Below, piece after piece: positions 23,219 to 34,343 of a stretch of DNA of 64,000 nucleotides (positions are counted from its first letter, which is position 1; each line of letters opens with the position of its first letter). The DNA comes from Phoma sp. XZ068. Taxonomy: Eukaryota; Ascomycota; Dothideomycetes; Pleosporales; Didymellaceae. The position numbers and the translations under genes were made by a program. The notes below the pieces were generated by a model that was not told the DNA's origin, did not search any database, and worked only from the letters and a program-made list of their open reading frames with translations. The stretch lies in contig RBKR01000002.1 in the NCBI GenBank assembly GCA_004835665.1, forward strand, positions 496,001-560,000, read 5' to 3'.

Positions 23219-24611
23219 ATGAGAGGCACACTATCGTTACTGTGGCTCGTAGGCCTGGCTGCAGGCCAGAGTAGTTCGTCCACAGCATCGCCGTCCGTCA
23301 TCACCCTGACTGGCACGCAAAGACAGCTCACCGGCGGCGGGTTCGGCGGATCCGTCACCGTACCTTCAGACTTCCAAGGCAGCACGTTCGCGACGCTGAC
23401 CAGCGCGCCATCGGGCAGCAGCTCGTCCGCGAACGCAACCGTTTCAGTGTCCTCTGAGGAATCCGTCATTAACATCGGCGGTGGAAACAGAACCAGGACA
23501 CCAACGGGATCTGGCACGGGTTCAGCAGCTCTTCCTCAAAATACGCAAGCATGCAACAACTATGTCGAGTTTTGCAACCGCAAGTACTCTAACATCACCG
23601 AAGTCGCTGCTCACAACTCCCCGTTCACAACCCCCCGCAACGTAGGCCGTAACCAGGAATACGACGTAACCCAGCAACTCAACGATGGCATCCGCATGCT
23701 GCAGGGCCAAGCTCACTACGTCAACGGCACACTCTACTACTGCCACACATCATGCGACCTCCTCAACGCCGGCACCGTCGAAGATTACCTCAAGAAAGTA
23801 GTCGCATGGGTGGAAGCCCACCCCTTCGACGTCGTAACCATCATCTTCGGCAACTACAACTACGAAGACAAAGACGCCGACGGCAAATCCCTCGTCACAT
23901 CCTCCACCTTCGACATCCCCATCCGCTCCTCAGGACTGTATCAATACATCTACCAGCCCCCCAAAACCGCCATGGAACTCGCAGACTGGCCGACGCTGGG
24001 CCAAATGTTGCTCCAGCAGAAACGCGTAGTGACGTTCATAGACTACAACTTCGACACCGACGCGGTGCCGTACTTACTCTGGGAATTCTACAATATGTGG
24101 GAGACTCCCTACTCGCCCACGGATTTCAACTTTCCCTGCACGATTGGCCGACCCGAGGGTATCAGCGATGATAAAGCGAGGGATATGTTATACATGGCTA
24201 ACCACAACCTCAACGTTGAAATTGCAATCGCGGGGTTGAGTCTGCTTGTTCCCAATGTCGCGGCGACGAATACTACAAACGGCCTGGAAGGGGAAGGTAG
24301 TCTAGGGCTGATGGCGAATCAGTGTACTTGTATGTTTCCCCCCAAACTTTCAACCTTTCACACCTTGAACTTTTAATATGGACACGTGCTGACATCTAAT
24401 AGCTGACTGGTCACGCCCCCCGAACTTCCTCCTCGTAGACTTCTACAACCAGGGTCCCACCAACGGCTCCGTCTTCGAAGTCGCCGCGCGCGCGAATAAC
24501 GTCACGTATACCCGTGAGTGCTGCGGGAAGGCGCGGTCGCTTGCGGTGGGGTTGTTGGTGCCGTCGATGTGGGCTGTGCTGCTTGGTGTTGTGGGGGTTT
24601 TGATGGTGTAA
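23219..24611 (+). CDS. Secreted PLC-like phosphodiesterase, probably GPI-anchored
   Basis: 439 aa, exons 23219-24329 and 24403-24611 (donor GTATGT, acceptor TAG). The start ATG at 23219 gives a signal peptide MRGTLSLLWLVGLAAGQ. A Ser/Thr-rich, probably O-glycosylated linker follows. The catalytic part is of the PI-PLC X-like (PLC-like phosphodiesterase, TIM-barrel) type. It contains EVAAHNSPF with the likely catalytic His, then QLNDGIRMLQGQ, CHTSCDLLNAGTVEDYL and DVVTIIFGNY. There is no EF-hand, C2 or Y box, so it is not a signalling PLC. The second exon ends in a hydrophobic tail (VPSMWAVLLGVVGVLMV) after a CCGKA segment, as in GPI-anchor signals. Substrate unknown. Confidence 0.85.
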
Positions 24612-27407
24612 AATGAGACTGCATGTAAAGAACGTTGGGTGGGTTTTGAGTGAGAGAGGATGAGGATGGGGAAGGAGGGAGGTGTTGGGTAATAAGCTTG
24701 GAAGCATTTTTGGCGTTGAGCGTGTTGGACTTTTGACATACACACATAGCATTAGATTAGATTCGTTTCAATCAGATGAGATGGTACGGGCTGTGTATGA
24801 TCTGCACTCACCAAGTACTTACCAGATATTGTTTGTATGTTTGGCTGGTCAGACGTAATTTGCCGGTACCTTCCCATTGAAACTGCCTGCTGAGGTTGCG
24901 TACTGCGAATTATTTCATGTGTCCATCCAACGCAACACCTGTAATATTTCATCAGTAACGTCCGTACTGGAAAATGGTGTACAATACAGTCCCACTCGTG
25001 CTGAATCACGGCAGCGGACGTCTGCTGATGCAGCGCGTATGCGGAACGGTATTTTCCATGCGATGGACTTGGGACTATGACTTATGATTTACTCAGTGGC
25101 ACAGATATCATATCTTGAGTACATATCTGCATCCAGTAGTACCGACGCAGTTCTCTCACTAACTTCTGACTCAACTCACCCTCGGAGTGTTCTCTTGGGC
25201 GTGGGCCTGGTGTGTCCAAGCAAGATAACAGCCCTCGGCGGGTCCTCCGTACACCTTCTCCCCCACTGCCCTCAATTCTCAGAATAAAAGACATTGCGCT
25301 CACGTCTTGAGGTCGTATTTCAAGAAGAGGTTGTGGTACACAAAAGGCACTTCTGAGAAGCGGATGGAATGCGTTTTTATGAGTCCTTGATTCTCCAGGG
25401 GTACTAAATATTTCTTGTGCTAGAGATTTACTTGGTAGTATCTGCTCGAATAACGGAGATTTTTGGGTTCGAAGATTGGAGCGTGGAAGTGTTTCTACGG
25501 CTTTCTTATGTGGATTTTCAGGACTGGGGTGGGAGTGGTGGTGTTGGCTATGGGGTAAGGGAGGATAGTGGGCCGGTTTGATTGGAATGAATTTGATGGT
25601 CAAAGAATGAAGTTCTGCGTGTAGAGGGATGTAGTGGTTTTGTCTAGGAAACACGGTGCAGATTCTCTTTGGTCGATGGTTGATACCTGGATTGATATGA
25701 CGCTGTTTGGGCCAATCGAGGCGACAGTGATGCGATGGCAGTGATTTACGAAGTGTTTGGAGATGGCTGATCATATGATGAGTCTGAATAGCAGTGGCAA
25801 CATGGCTCGAGAGGACTATACGGTATCGGACACACTATTCCATGCATGCGCATGAAAAAAAAAACCCTATTTCCCAGCTGTAGCTGGGCTGTGGAACAGC
25901 AGTACACGTAGCTGTTCGTCACATGGAGCTCTGTTAGGTTTCTGGTAGCTATTAATAAGACGCGCTTGTCTCTCTGCATTTATAGCCCTCTGATCCTGTA
26001 CTGCAAGTAAATAAATCATAAATATAGCAGGGTTCGTTTACTGCCTATTACATAGTTCAGTTAATAAATGAGATCCTGTCTACCTAGCTACATCTAGACA
26101 GTCTCGAAAGCAACTTTCCTACTAATCCTTGGGATTCAGGCTATAATATACAGCACAAGCAAAGCGAGGAATTGTTTGTTAGCGACTACAGCATGTGAGA
26201 AGCAGTCAATTTAGAGAGGTAGTGTACTAAATTGGTGGGCGAAAAGACGTTGTATATTCCCCAAGGTTAATGGGAGTTAAAGTAGTTTACACCACAGGAA
26301 TAAGAATAGCAGGACTTAAACAAAGTGTAAAGATTAGAGGTGGCTTTGATAACAATACTGTGCCAAACACATCATTCTGGACGTGGGACTACGATATCTC
26401 CCTGCCGTGGGTGTGCTTTGAAGCGACAACACACGCAGCCGCTCATTAGAGAATATAAACATATACTTAGGTAGGATTCAGAACTAACAAAGAAGAAATA
26501 GGAGACACAATCTCGTTCTTTGCACGACCTCAGCCCATTCCTGGTGAGACTAGGCCAACGGCATGGAACAGCGCATCGAAAATCAGTGGATCTCAAAGCC
26601 TTGCGGATCCAACACATCATAGAATCCTCCATTCAGGAGATTATCTTGCGATAAGCCTTTTCAACGGTTATGGGGAGTGGGGCGTCACTAGGCTGGGACC
26701 ATTTTGCACGATGTCGCCGGAGATTTCTCTCCGACGTATCCACACCACTCCGGTCGCTCATTACATTTGATTCCCCCTGCGCGCTTCATCCTTGCGAATC
26801 CTTAGAACACTGGATTTGCTCAGGAGTATGCGATCCACTCGGAAAATTATGGCCATGCATTGAATTTTCCTGCAAGAGCAGCTGCTGCAACCGCCTCTCG
26901 CGCAACGGTATTCAGGGGACTTGCAAACACATCATGTTGGCTAAGTGTTTCAGCCCGTTGCACTTAGCACACCGATCAGATTTGAGGGTCGAAGGATGCG
27001 CGACAAGGTTGCAATCAAGCATTGCGTGCTCATTACGACGGCAGGCGCGTCCCGATACCTGTCAGTTGCAATATGAGGGCGGGTTATGATCATGCTTAGT
27101 GCTTACCGAGTGTACGTGCATCCAGGGCGCGGGTAGGCTTTGGAGATGAGCAGTGGAACATATCTGATTAACATGGTCACCGCTCCCCTTAACGCCACAG
27201 TAAAGCGCGTATAGGCGTATGGTTCGAATTGGCGAACCGTTAGAATGCGGAAGTCAATGCACAAGAACGCAGTGTGCATGTCTGAATGAAGAACGTATAA
27301 AATGGTATATGTGACGAAGTCTAAAGTATGTACAAGGTGTGAAGATATCTACAATTCCGCCTTTGCGGACAGGACGTGCAGTCCCAAGCTACCGCGCTGC
27401 GAATAGC
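24612..27407. other. Gene-poor stretch, 2.8 kb
   Basis: No gene I would stand behind. It contains one long open frame (listed separately), an A-run at 25854-25863, and TA-rich sequence from about 25,850 to 26,350 with frequent TAA/ATA. The latter looks like decayed repeat DNA. At 27221-27238 GGTTCG and CGAACC form a 6-bp inverted repeat. Confidence 0.45.
25082..25774 (-). other. Long open frame of unknown status (230 codons)
   Basis: Uninterrupted frame on the minus strand starting MISHLQTLRKSL. Composition is rich in His, Pro, Arg and Ser with no domain, signal or membrane segment. The strand is pyrimidine-rich, which lowers stop-codon frequency and can create such frames by chance. I list it because it is the longest frame in this gene-poor stretch, not because I believe it is a gene. 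Confidence 0.15.
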
Positions 27408-28544
27408 TTAAATGCGTCCGTAACCAGCAGTGTTGACAAGGTTCTTGGCGGTCGAAGCGGCGGCAGCAGCAGCGACGTTCTTGCCCTTGAAGCTGGCGAG
27501 GATGCTGGTGTCGGAGCCGGCAAGAGTACCAGAGCTGCCGTACGAGTTCATCTCGCAGTTGTGGCCGAGGTAAGCCTTGCACTGAGTGTTGGTACCAGCA
27601 GCGCCGGCAGCGTAGACCTTGCCAGGGAGACCAGACTGAGCAGGCGCATCAACGTTCTGGAAGATGTTACCCTCAGCAACGATCTTGGCGCCAGAGTCGG
27701 CCTCGAAAGCGTGGGCAATGGCGTAGAAGTAGTTGTTGACGGCGTGGAGGAGGGTGTTGCCAGCAACCTTGGGCGAGCGGCCGGAGGTGTGGTGGACGTA
27801 GTTGTTCTTGAAGGTGACCATGTCGGACGAGCCGGTGAAGTACAAGCCCCAGTAGTGGCGGCCATCGCAGGTAGCAGACCAGGAGCTGGCACCGTTGATC
27901 TCGTTGTTGGAGATGGTGACACGGTTGGAGGCAGAGTTACCGAGGACAATGTGCTGGCGGGCGATCAGATCAGTGGTGACATGGTCGATCCAGATGAGAT
28001 CAGCACCGTCAATGGTGATCGCGTCGCCACCCCACACGTATTGGGGGTTGATGTCTGTGAAGCGGACGTTCTGGATGATGACGTTCTTGGTGTTGGAGAC
28101 GATGCGGACACCCTTGCCCTTGATGACACCCTTGGAGCCCTGACCGATCAGGGACTTGTTGGAGCCAACGGTCATACCGAGGACACCAGCCTTGTCGTAC
28201 TTGATGCCGGAGACCTTGGGTGCGTTGGGCTGGTAGTTGTCGCACCATCCATCCTTATTGATGGCCTTCTGGCACTGAGAGCCAGTGCCCCAGGGAGCGC
28301 AACCGGCAGATGTGGCCGTGCCCTCAGTTCCGGTGAAGTCGAAGGTCTTGGTGAGGACGATGACACGGGGAGAGGAGTCGGCAAGGTAGCTGATGAGCTG
28401 AGCGGTGGTCGAAGGGTAGACAGGAGCAGCACTTCCTCCACCAGTGACACCCTTGGCGAAACCCTCCGCAGCTCCCTTTACGCCATCAGCACCGAAGGCT
28501 GAGCCAATAAGTGCCGCAGCGGCGGCGAAGATAGAGTACTTCAT
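27408..28544 (-). CDS. Pectin lyase (polysaccharide lyase family 1)
   Basis: Secreted endolytic lyase (EC 4.2.2.10) that cleaves methylated homogalacturonan by beta-elimination. Single exon, 378 aa. The ATG at 28544 gives the signal peptide MKYSIFAAAAALIGSAFG; an in-frame upstream start at 28589 would bury it and is not used. The parallel beta-helix signatures of pectin lyase are visible. They include CDNYQPNAPKVSGIKY, NKSLIGQGSKGVIKGKG, YVWGGDAITIDGADLIWIDH, then IARQHIVLG, ATCDGRHYWGLYF and HHTSGRSPKVAGNTLLHAVNN with the catalytic Arg. The Trp/Tyr-rich groove and the SATCDG block favour pectin lyase over calcium-dependent pectate lyase. It stands alone between gene-poor flanks, with no other cell-wall gene nearby. 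Confidence 0.93.
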   Translation of the reverse strand: MKYSIFAAAAALIGSAFGADGVKGAAEGFAKGVTGGGSAAPVYPSTTAQLISYLADSSPRVIVLTKTFDFTGTEGTATSAGCAPWGTGSQCQKAINKDGWCDNYQPNAPKVSGIKYDKAGVLGMTVGSNKSLIGQGSKGVIKGKGVRIVSNTKNVIIQNVRFTDINPQYVWGGDAITIDGADLIWIDHVTTDLIARQHIVLGNSASNRVTISNNEINGASSWSATCDGRHYWGLYFTGSSDMVTFKNNYVHHTSGRSPKVAGNTLLHAVNNYFYAIAHAFEADSGAKIVAEGNIFQNVDAPAQSGLPGKVYAAGAAGTNTQCKAYLGHNCEMNSYGSSGTLAGSDTSILASFKGKNVAAAAAASTAKNLVNTAGYGRI

Positions 28545-31338
28545 CGTTGAAGTGGAGTATAGGCGAAGAAGTGAATGGACGGCAAACACAGTTTGCTCTG
28601 AGCGAAAGACTGAAGTTGGAAATGAATGTCAAGGCGAGGCTTGGACACTAGAAGAACGGCGAGGCGCCCTACCTTTATAACTCACGATCCTTGACTTGCG
28701 GTTTTACCGTCACTCATCATCCAAATGTCGGTAACAGCATGGTAATCTGACTTGCACCCACAAATAATGATCCCGGTGGAGGCGTTCTTCCGCTGTTTCC
28801 AGGTTGTTTCCCGGGAATGTGCCGTATGCTGGTCATCACCCAGGAGAAAGTTCCGACCCGGACCTTGATGGACTCAGGGAATAGTTGCACTGCGAGTAGA
28901 ATAGCACCGGAAGGATGGAGCGAGTTGGGATAGCATCGGAAAAAAAACGTCTTAGCATGTTTCATGAGTCCAAGCAGATTCGACAAAGCACGTCGCGCAA
29001 GGCTGCCGCTAAAGCTATCTGCCGCCTTCAGGCTCGGTCCACCATGCCTGTTTGGGGTTGGTATACAATCTGTTTCATGAGCTTGTGGTCGTTAAGATTG
29101 TAGGGATGCGGCACGAATCAGACCTAGATGCGCCTCATCCTCCTTCGGATACGGGAGGAAGACGAAGTGTGCGGTGTGCATCATGCGACGTTTTTCATGG
29201 TGGAGAAGATGAGGCTTTCTTTACCAGTAAACACGCGTTCAATTCTAGACATTCTCTTTCCTGGCTCCAGCGCTTCGACATGGACGCCGAGAATGTGCCG
29301 TTGGCGAATCCTTCATGAGTCGGTGACGAATACGAATGCGGCTGAAAGTTGTGACATGACAGCACGTGGGGTTGAGAGCCACACATCGTCGGTGTGTTTT
29401 GTAATGCTGTCGATGGTGAGCCTACTGCAAGAAAGTAACCTCGAAAACCGTAGGCTCAACTTCGGGGGAATACCTGCTGCTGCCAGCTGCATTGGGCTAG
29501 AACGAGCTCTGCTGTGCACCTGCCAGCTGTACCTCGAGAAACAACACGCCATTGTGTATGGACGCTCTCCATGGCACCACATCGCTTACTGTAGACTACA
29601 GCACCAAGTCTTTTACGGCTGTCAAGCGAGTCAATTATCCATATGCGCATATGTTTCCGTTTGAGCTCCTTCCGCCAGCTCCTTCCGCCGGGGAACATTA
29701 GCCTCGCATGATAACAGGATGAGCCCTAGTCCTCAGATCACCACTATATGGCTCCACCTACCCCTCTCATGCCTGCTCAGGTAGAGCAAACAACGAAACT
29801 GCATGCTATGGCCACCACCAAAGGGTCGTTGTCAAGAAGGAGGCGGGCCAGCCGTGGCAAGGGTGAGTGGTTGAACAAGAGCCCAAGGGTCTTGAGGAAC
29901 CCCTTGTGAAAGATCCAAAGCAGCCGAGTTCCGAGAATGAGTTCGCCTCGCGGTTAGCGGTCCGATTATACAACGGGTCTTTCATATCGTATGTACTCCA
30001 TGGGCAACGAGGCAATTTGCCAAGGCAACGCAAATACCGCCGACAGCGTGAAGCCAACGACCTTCCTCACCTAGACCTGCAACATCTGCAGTAGTACGAT
30101 TGTAAGCCCCGCCTTTCAAGCCATCATTGTATTAATGTAGTAACCGCCAAGTCAACCTAGCAAAGGCCAATGTTCTCGACCCTATCGCTGGAGCTATCGT
30201 TACACCACTAAAGCTGTTCCATTTTCCCACGCTGAGCCAACGCCTGCCACCAGAACTACTGGTCAAGGCTCGGTGACATTCTATGATCTCCCAAGTCTCA
30301 CGCACAGCTATCTTTGGCGGACAGGGAATGAGCTGATCCACCTTTTCTCGTGTATTGGGTTGTGCTCCTTCTTGATGTCGGAGAGGCTATGCCTCATGGC
30401 TCTTCTCTCAAGATCTCACCATTCTTAGCTTCTGCACATACCATCGTTACGCTTTAGCCACTTATGAGAATTTTTCTTGACTTTCACAATTTACCTCTCC
30501 CTTCTCATGCACTTCTCGCAACTCGCAAGACGATCTCCCTGGAGTGAACAACTAGATAAACGGGCGGGCCATGATGGTTGAAGTCATCACTATGCATCAA
30601 GGCAAAGCCAGAAGCGATAGCAGGAGGTTGGTATAGCGACCTAAAGATCCTAGAGGAGAGACACAAGTGAACCCTGGAGCGGCTGCAGATAATCTTCTCT
30701 ATTCCTCATCTGTGGTCCAGTCTTTGCAGCTACCTGGGCCTATGTACCATGCAAGTGATTCACTGGTAGTTCAATAACCGCACTGCCTGCATGCTCAAAC
30801 GGTTTTGTAATGGGAGCAAGAATCTGCGTGACAGTGCCTTGGCAGTAAAACATTACATATTCTACCATGTTCAATATCTTACTGAGGACCTTAAGAATAG
30901 AAAGGTTGATAGAAACCTATATCCTGTACTTCCGCTTGGTATGATAGTGGTGAAATAATTGTTTATCGATACTGCACAGTCCGTTCATTTGAATCAGTCA
31001 TGGATCTTGCTGTTCCAGATCTTTGGAACCCTCGCTTGGTATTCTACTGATAATAATTTGCTTTCGACACGCGTAGTGCCTCCAGCCTTATGCTGGAGAC
31101 CAGTGTACGTATGAACATGTGCATGAAGTCTAATCTGGTTAGTGCGGGTTGCCACGTAGGCACGAGGCTGCGCAGCACATAATTCTCTTTCGAACTCGAC
31201 AAATCGTACTCGTAGGACATTAAAAACATCGGGAAGTTCGAACCAAACAGCTTGCCTTTTTACACAAACGTGGCAGCCATTACACAAACCCGACCTACCA
31301 GACGCTAGCATCTGCAAGGCTACAGATTCACCATCACC
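28545..31338. other. Gene-poor stretch, 2.8 kb
   Basis: Contains the pectin lyase promoter at the left and the promoter of the charged protein at the right. The largest open frame (178 codons, 29128-29664 plus strand) has no recognisable feature. I see no RNA gene or intact mobile element. Confidence 0.4.
28674..28679 (-). promoter_or_regulatory. Candidate TATA box of the pectin lyase gene
   Basis: On the minus strand TATAAA lies at 28679-28674, about 130 nt upstream of the pectin lyase ATG, a plausible distance for a TATA box plus a short leader. Inference from position only. Confidence 0.4.
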
Positions 31339-32361
31339 ATGGCACATCGCAGAGACTCGTACTACACAAGCCGCAGCAACCATAGTCGAGTCCACGAACC
31401 AACATACTCGCCAAAGCATACTGAGCAGCTGCATACATCCAGGCATCATTACTCCCGATCCGTCGACCCCGAGGACTTAGCCCACGCCCAACCACCAAAA
31501 CGCAGGCGATGGGCGGCAGGATACATAAACCGCCGCTCATGTCCATCTAACGCATACATCAGCACCCGCTCCCGTTCGCCGGAAGATGACTACCCCTCAG
31601 ACACGGAATACATACGACCAAGAGACCGCAATGAGGACTATATCCAACCTCGCGAGCACTACGACCGCTACATCGACGACCGTATCAACTACAAACCTGC
31701 GCCCAAACTCTTGAGGCGCCAAAGTTTCTCCTCGGATACGGAGCTACCAAACCATTTTAGCTACAAACCTGAGCCAAACCCCTCAAGACGTCAAAGTTTC
31801 TCCTCAGACATGGAGCCGCCAAATACCAGTCAAAAAGTAGACCGGCGAGCACGCTGCGAGTCCGACATCGAAGACACAGAAGAGCGTAAAGAAAGTCAAA
31901 CACACGTCACGAAATCAACGAGTTACGAATCCGATGCTGGAGAGGGAAGTGATGTCGTCAGCACAAAGAAAGTACCTGCGGGTTCAGACGTGGCGAGTAT
32001 ACGCAGTCGAAGAAGTGAAGGCGAGGCGTCTGATCGGCGGTCACTCAAGTCGGGGGGAGGGATGTCTGATGTGCAGGTACGCAAAGGCGGGAGTGATAGT
32101 GATAGTGATAGCGATAGCGAGGGTGGGTATATTTCGCTTGATGATTATATTGCAGGGCGCAGTGATTGTGTCTCTGTTGGTTCGCGGTCAGAGGACGACG
32201 GGGAGGGCAGTGACGCGGTGGGAAGTGATGTTGTAGGGGTAGGCGATGGTGCAGACGGTAGTGATGTGGCAGATATACCGGATGAAGACGACTATGATGA
32301 GGGAGATGATTGTATCAGTGATGGATATGTTAGCTACGACGATAGATATCGAAGGCGTTAG
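31339..32361 (+). CDS. Hypothetical low-complexity charged protein
   Basis: Single open frame of 340 aa starting MAHRRDSYYTSRSNHSR. The protein is dominated by Arg, Ser, Asp, Glu and Tyr. The N-terminal third is basic with RS/SR pairs, like disordered splicing-type proteins. The C-terminal third is acidic with GSDV repeats and an SDSDSDSDSEGG run. Residues about 118-165 are a tandem duplication of 24 residues (KPAPKLLRRQSFSSD versus KPEPNPSRRQSFSSD). No globular domain, signal peptide or membrane segment is visible. I cannot assign a function; a disordered nuclear protein is one possibility. Gene status is supported by length and a consistent coding-like repeat, not by homology. Confidence 0.5.
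   Translation: MAHRRDSYYTSRSNHSRVHEPTYSPKHTEQLHTSRHHYSRSVDPEDLAHAQPPKRRRWAAGYINRRSCPSNAYISTRSRSPEDDYPSDTEYIRPRDRNEDYIQPREHYDRYIDDRINYKPAPKLLRRQSFSSDTELPNHFSYKPEPNPSRRQSFSSDMEPPNTSQKVDRRARCESDIEDTEERKESQTHVTKSTSYESDAGEGSDVVSTKKVPAGSDVASIRSRRSEGEASDRRSLKSGGGMSDVQVRKGGSDSDSDSDSEGGYISLDDYIAGRSDCVSVGSRSEDDGEGSDAVGSDVVGVGDGADGSDVADIPDEDDYDEGDDCISDGYVSYDDRYRRR
31689..31832 (+). repeat. In-frame tandem duplication, 2 x 72 nt
   Basis: CTACAAACCT begins copies at 31689 and 31761, exactly 72 nt (24 codons) apart. Both copies share AAAGTTTCTCCTC. The duplication preserves the reading frame of the charged protein. Confidence 0.8.
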
Positions 32362-32651
32362 CTGATGTAAGTGGGCAAGAAGAAGTACCACGCGACAAGG
32401 TCGAGTATGGTACATGGACCTAGCATTTCTTTTTCGATTAGTAACGTGATACACACAAATTCAATCCTGATTGTAAGAATGGGATGACTTGTTGCTTGAA
32501 GTTCGCTCGCTTGCGCTTACATGTTATACAAAGATCTATACAACATCTGCCTCGCCTATGCATACTGCCTGATCCATGCAGTCCAAACGCCTGGGTATGG
32601 CTGTCATATGTTACAAGTTACTTTCTTTATCTCTCCCGCATCAGACCAAAT

Positions 32652-33697
32652 CTATGCTGTCGCCGTAGCGGCTTCAACCGGCTCGGCAGCCTCCACGATC
32701 GGAGCAAGCTCTGCCTTGCTCATGGGACCCTTCGGCCAGGGTTTCCCCAATGCATCCTGCACCTTCAAGATCTGGTTCTTGGGTCCTGGGACGCAGCCAG
32801 TGACTACGATCAGCCCGTTCTTCTCATCGACCTGCAGAACCTTCAGGTTCTTGACTGTGACGCTCTCGTTGCCCATGTTTCCGGCCATGCGCTTTCCGGG
32901 CAGCACACGCGAACCGGATCCTTGAGATCCTCCGGCGGAACCCATGGCGCGGTGGGTGAGCGAATTACCGTGGGATGCTGGCTGACCGCTAAAGCCGTGG
33001 CGTTTCATACCCTATCCGCTCACATTAGTATTTCCCTCATCTAACCAATCAACTCCAGTGTTGAAGAGCCGCGCATGAATTGACTTACACCAGCGAATCC
33101 CATACCCCTCGAAATACCCCTAACATCCACCCACTGCCCTGGCGCAAACCAGTTCGCACCCACAGTCTCGCCCACACTCACTCCCAGCCCGCTCCCATCC
33201 TTGACTTTGAACTCAGCCAAGTGCCTCTTCGGGCTCACACCAGCCTGCGCGAAATGCCCTAACAGTGGCCTTGTGACATTCCTCGGCTCCTTCTGCCCTG
33301 AGCCAATCTGAACAGCCCAGTACCCGTTCTTCTCCCTCGTCTTGTGCGCGACAACTTCGTTGCGATCGACTTGCAGAACGGTGCAAGGCGTGCGTTTCCC
33401 GGTTTCTGGGTCGTACAGAGCGGTCATGCCGCGCTTGAGGGCTAGGAGACCGGTGCGCAGGGGTGTGGAGTGCGCTTTTCGCTCTAATGCCGCTGTGGAT
33501 GTGGAGTTGAGGGCGGGCTTATTGGGGTTGTGCGCGAAACGGTCTGGTTTGGGGCCGAACGTGGATTTGATGCCGCGGGTGCTTGTGTAGGACAGCGCCG
33601 GTGTAGCGGAATTGTGTTGGGCGAGGGGGAGGAGCGAGCGTGTTGCTGATGGTAAGAGGGGCAATGAGCCCCAATTGAGGGCGACCCGTGGTGGCAT
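32652..33697 (-). CDS. MRPL9: Mitochondrial large-subunit ribosomal protein uL3m
   Basis: Structural protein of the mitochondrial 54S ribosomal subunit near the peptidyl-transferase centre. Two exons on the minus strand, 33697-33089 and 33011-32652, give 322 aa. The donor is GTAAGT and the acceptor TAG, and the junction yields GMGFAGGMKRHGFSGQPASHG, the hallmark uL3 loop. The N-terminus is basic and hydrophobic, like a presequence. LLALKRGMTALYDPETGKRTPCTVLQVDRNEV is the typical uL3 start after it. The C-terminus ends in an Ala/Glu/Pro tail. Length is normal for the fungal mitochondrial protein. It converges on the charged-protein gene. Confidence 0.93.
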
Positions 33698-34343
33698 TGT
33701 GACGTGTGAGGGCGAGTGGTAATGGACGGTGGTGCTGGCGGAAACCCTAGGCCCTGGATAATTTTGGCGCTAAGCGCAAGTGCACGTGACGGCGCGCTTC
33801 CTACACCATCTACGAAAGTATGATTCATAAGCTTCCTGAATGGGCATGTATTTAATGGCCCTTGAACACGAGCATGATGCACTTGGTTCTTGTGTGGTAA
33901 AGATTTCAAATCTTACAGATCTCCGCCCATATAACAACTACTAAATCTGCTACCTGCAACAACGGCAACAGCAACAACAACACACCCATCGCTCCTCGAA
34001 GTACTATCTGATCTTGCGCATCTTCACGCTCTGTCCTGCCAAATGAATGGTATCATACCTTTTCCCGTGTCCATTCCTCCTCTTATCCAATCCCCCTCTT
34101 GAAAACCGCCAGGCCCAAGATGGGCCGAAATTAAGTACAAATATCAGGGTATCCTCCAAAGGAAATGCTTAAACGCCTTAGAACGCCAGCGCCACACCGT
34201 GGCGCGAAGAAAGGACGAACAGTCGAGCTGATTGCCCAATAATAAAAACCTTAGATCATGTCTGAAGGTGACTTGGCAAGCCTGCGCACCTACATTCATA
34301 TGTGGCGCAGGAGCCGGTGTTTTGAGTTTATACAGCTCTAAGT
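33698..34343. other. Intergenic region, uL3m to fusion gene
   Basis: About 650 bp, carrying the uL3m promoter and the 3' end of the fusion gene. A CAA-rich run lies near 33,955-33,985. No gene seen. Confidence 0.4.

Noticed and set aside
27221..27238. Inverted repeat GGTTCG/CGAACC
   Set aside because: Only 6-bp arms, downstream of a gene and without context; not enough to call a site.
27339..28502. 387-codon plus-strand frame opposite the pectin lyase
   Set aside because: It overlaps an unambiguous pectin lyase; the Gly/Val/Asp-rich translation is typical of an antisense shadow.
29128..29664. 178-codon plus-strand frame in the gene-poor stretch
   Set aside because: No domain, no signal, no splice pattern, and overlapping frames on the other strand; probably chance.
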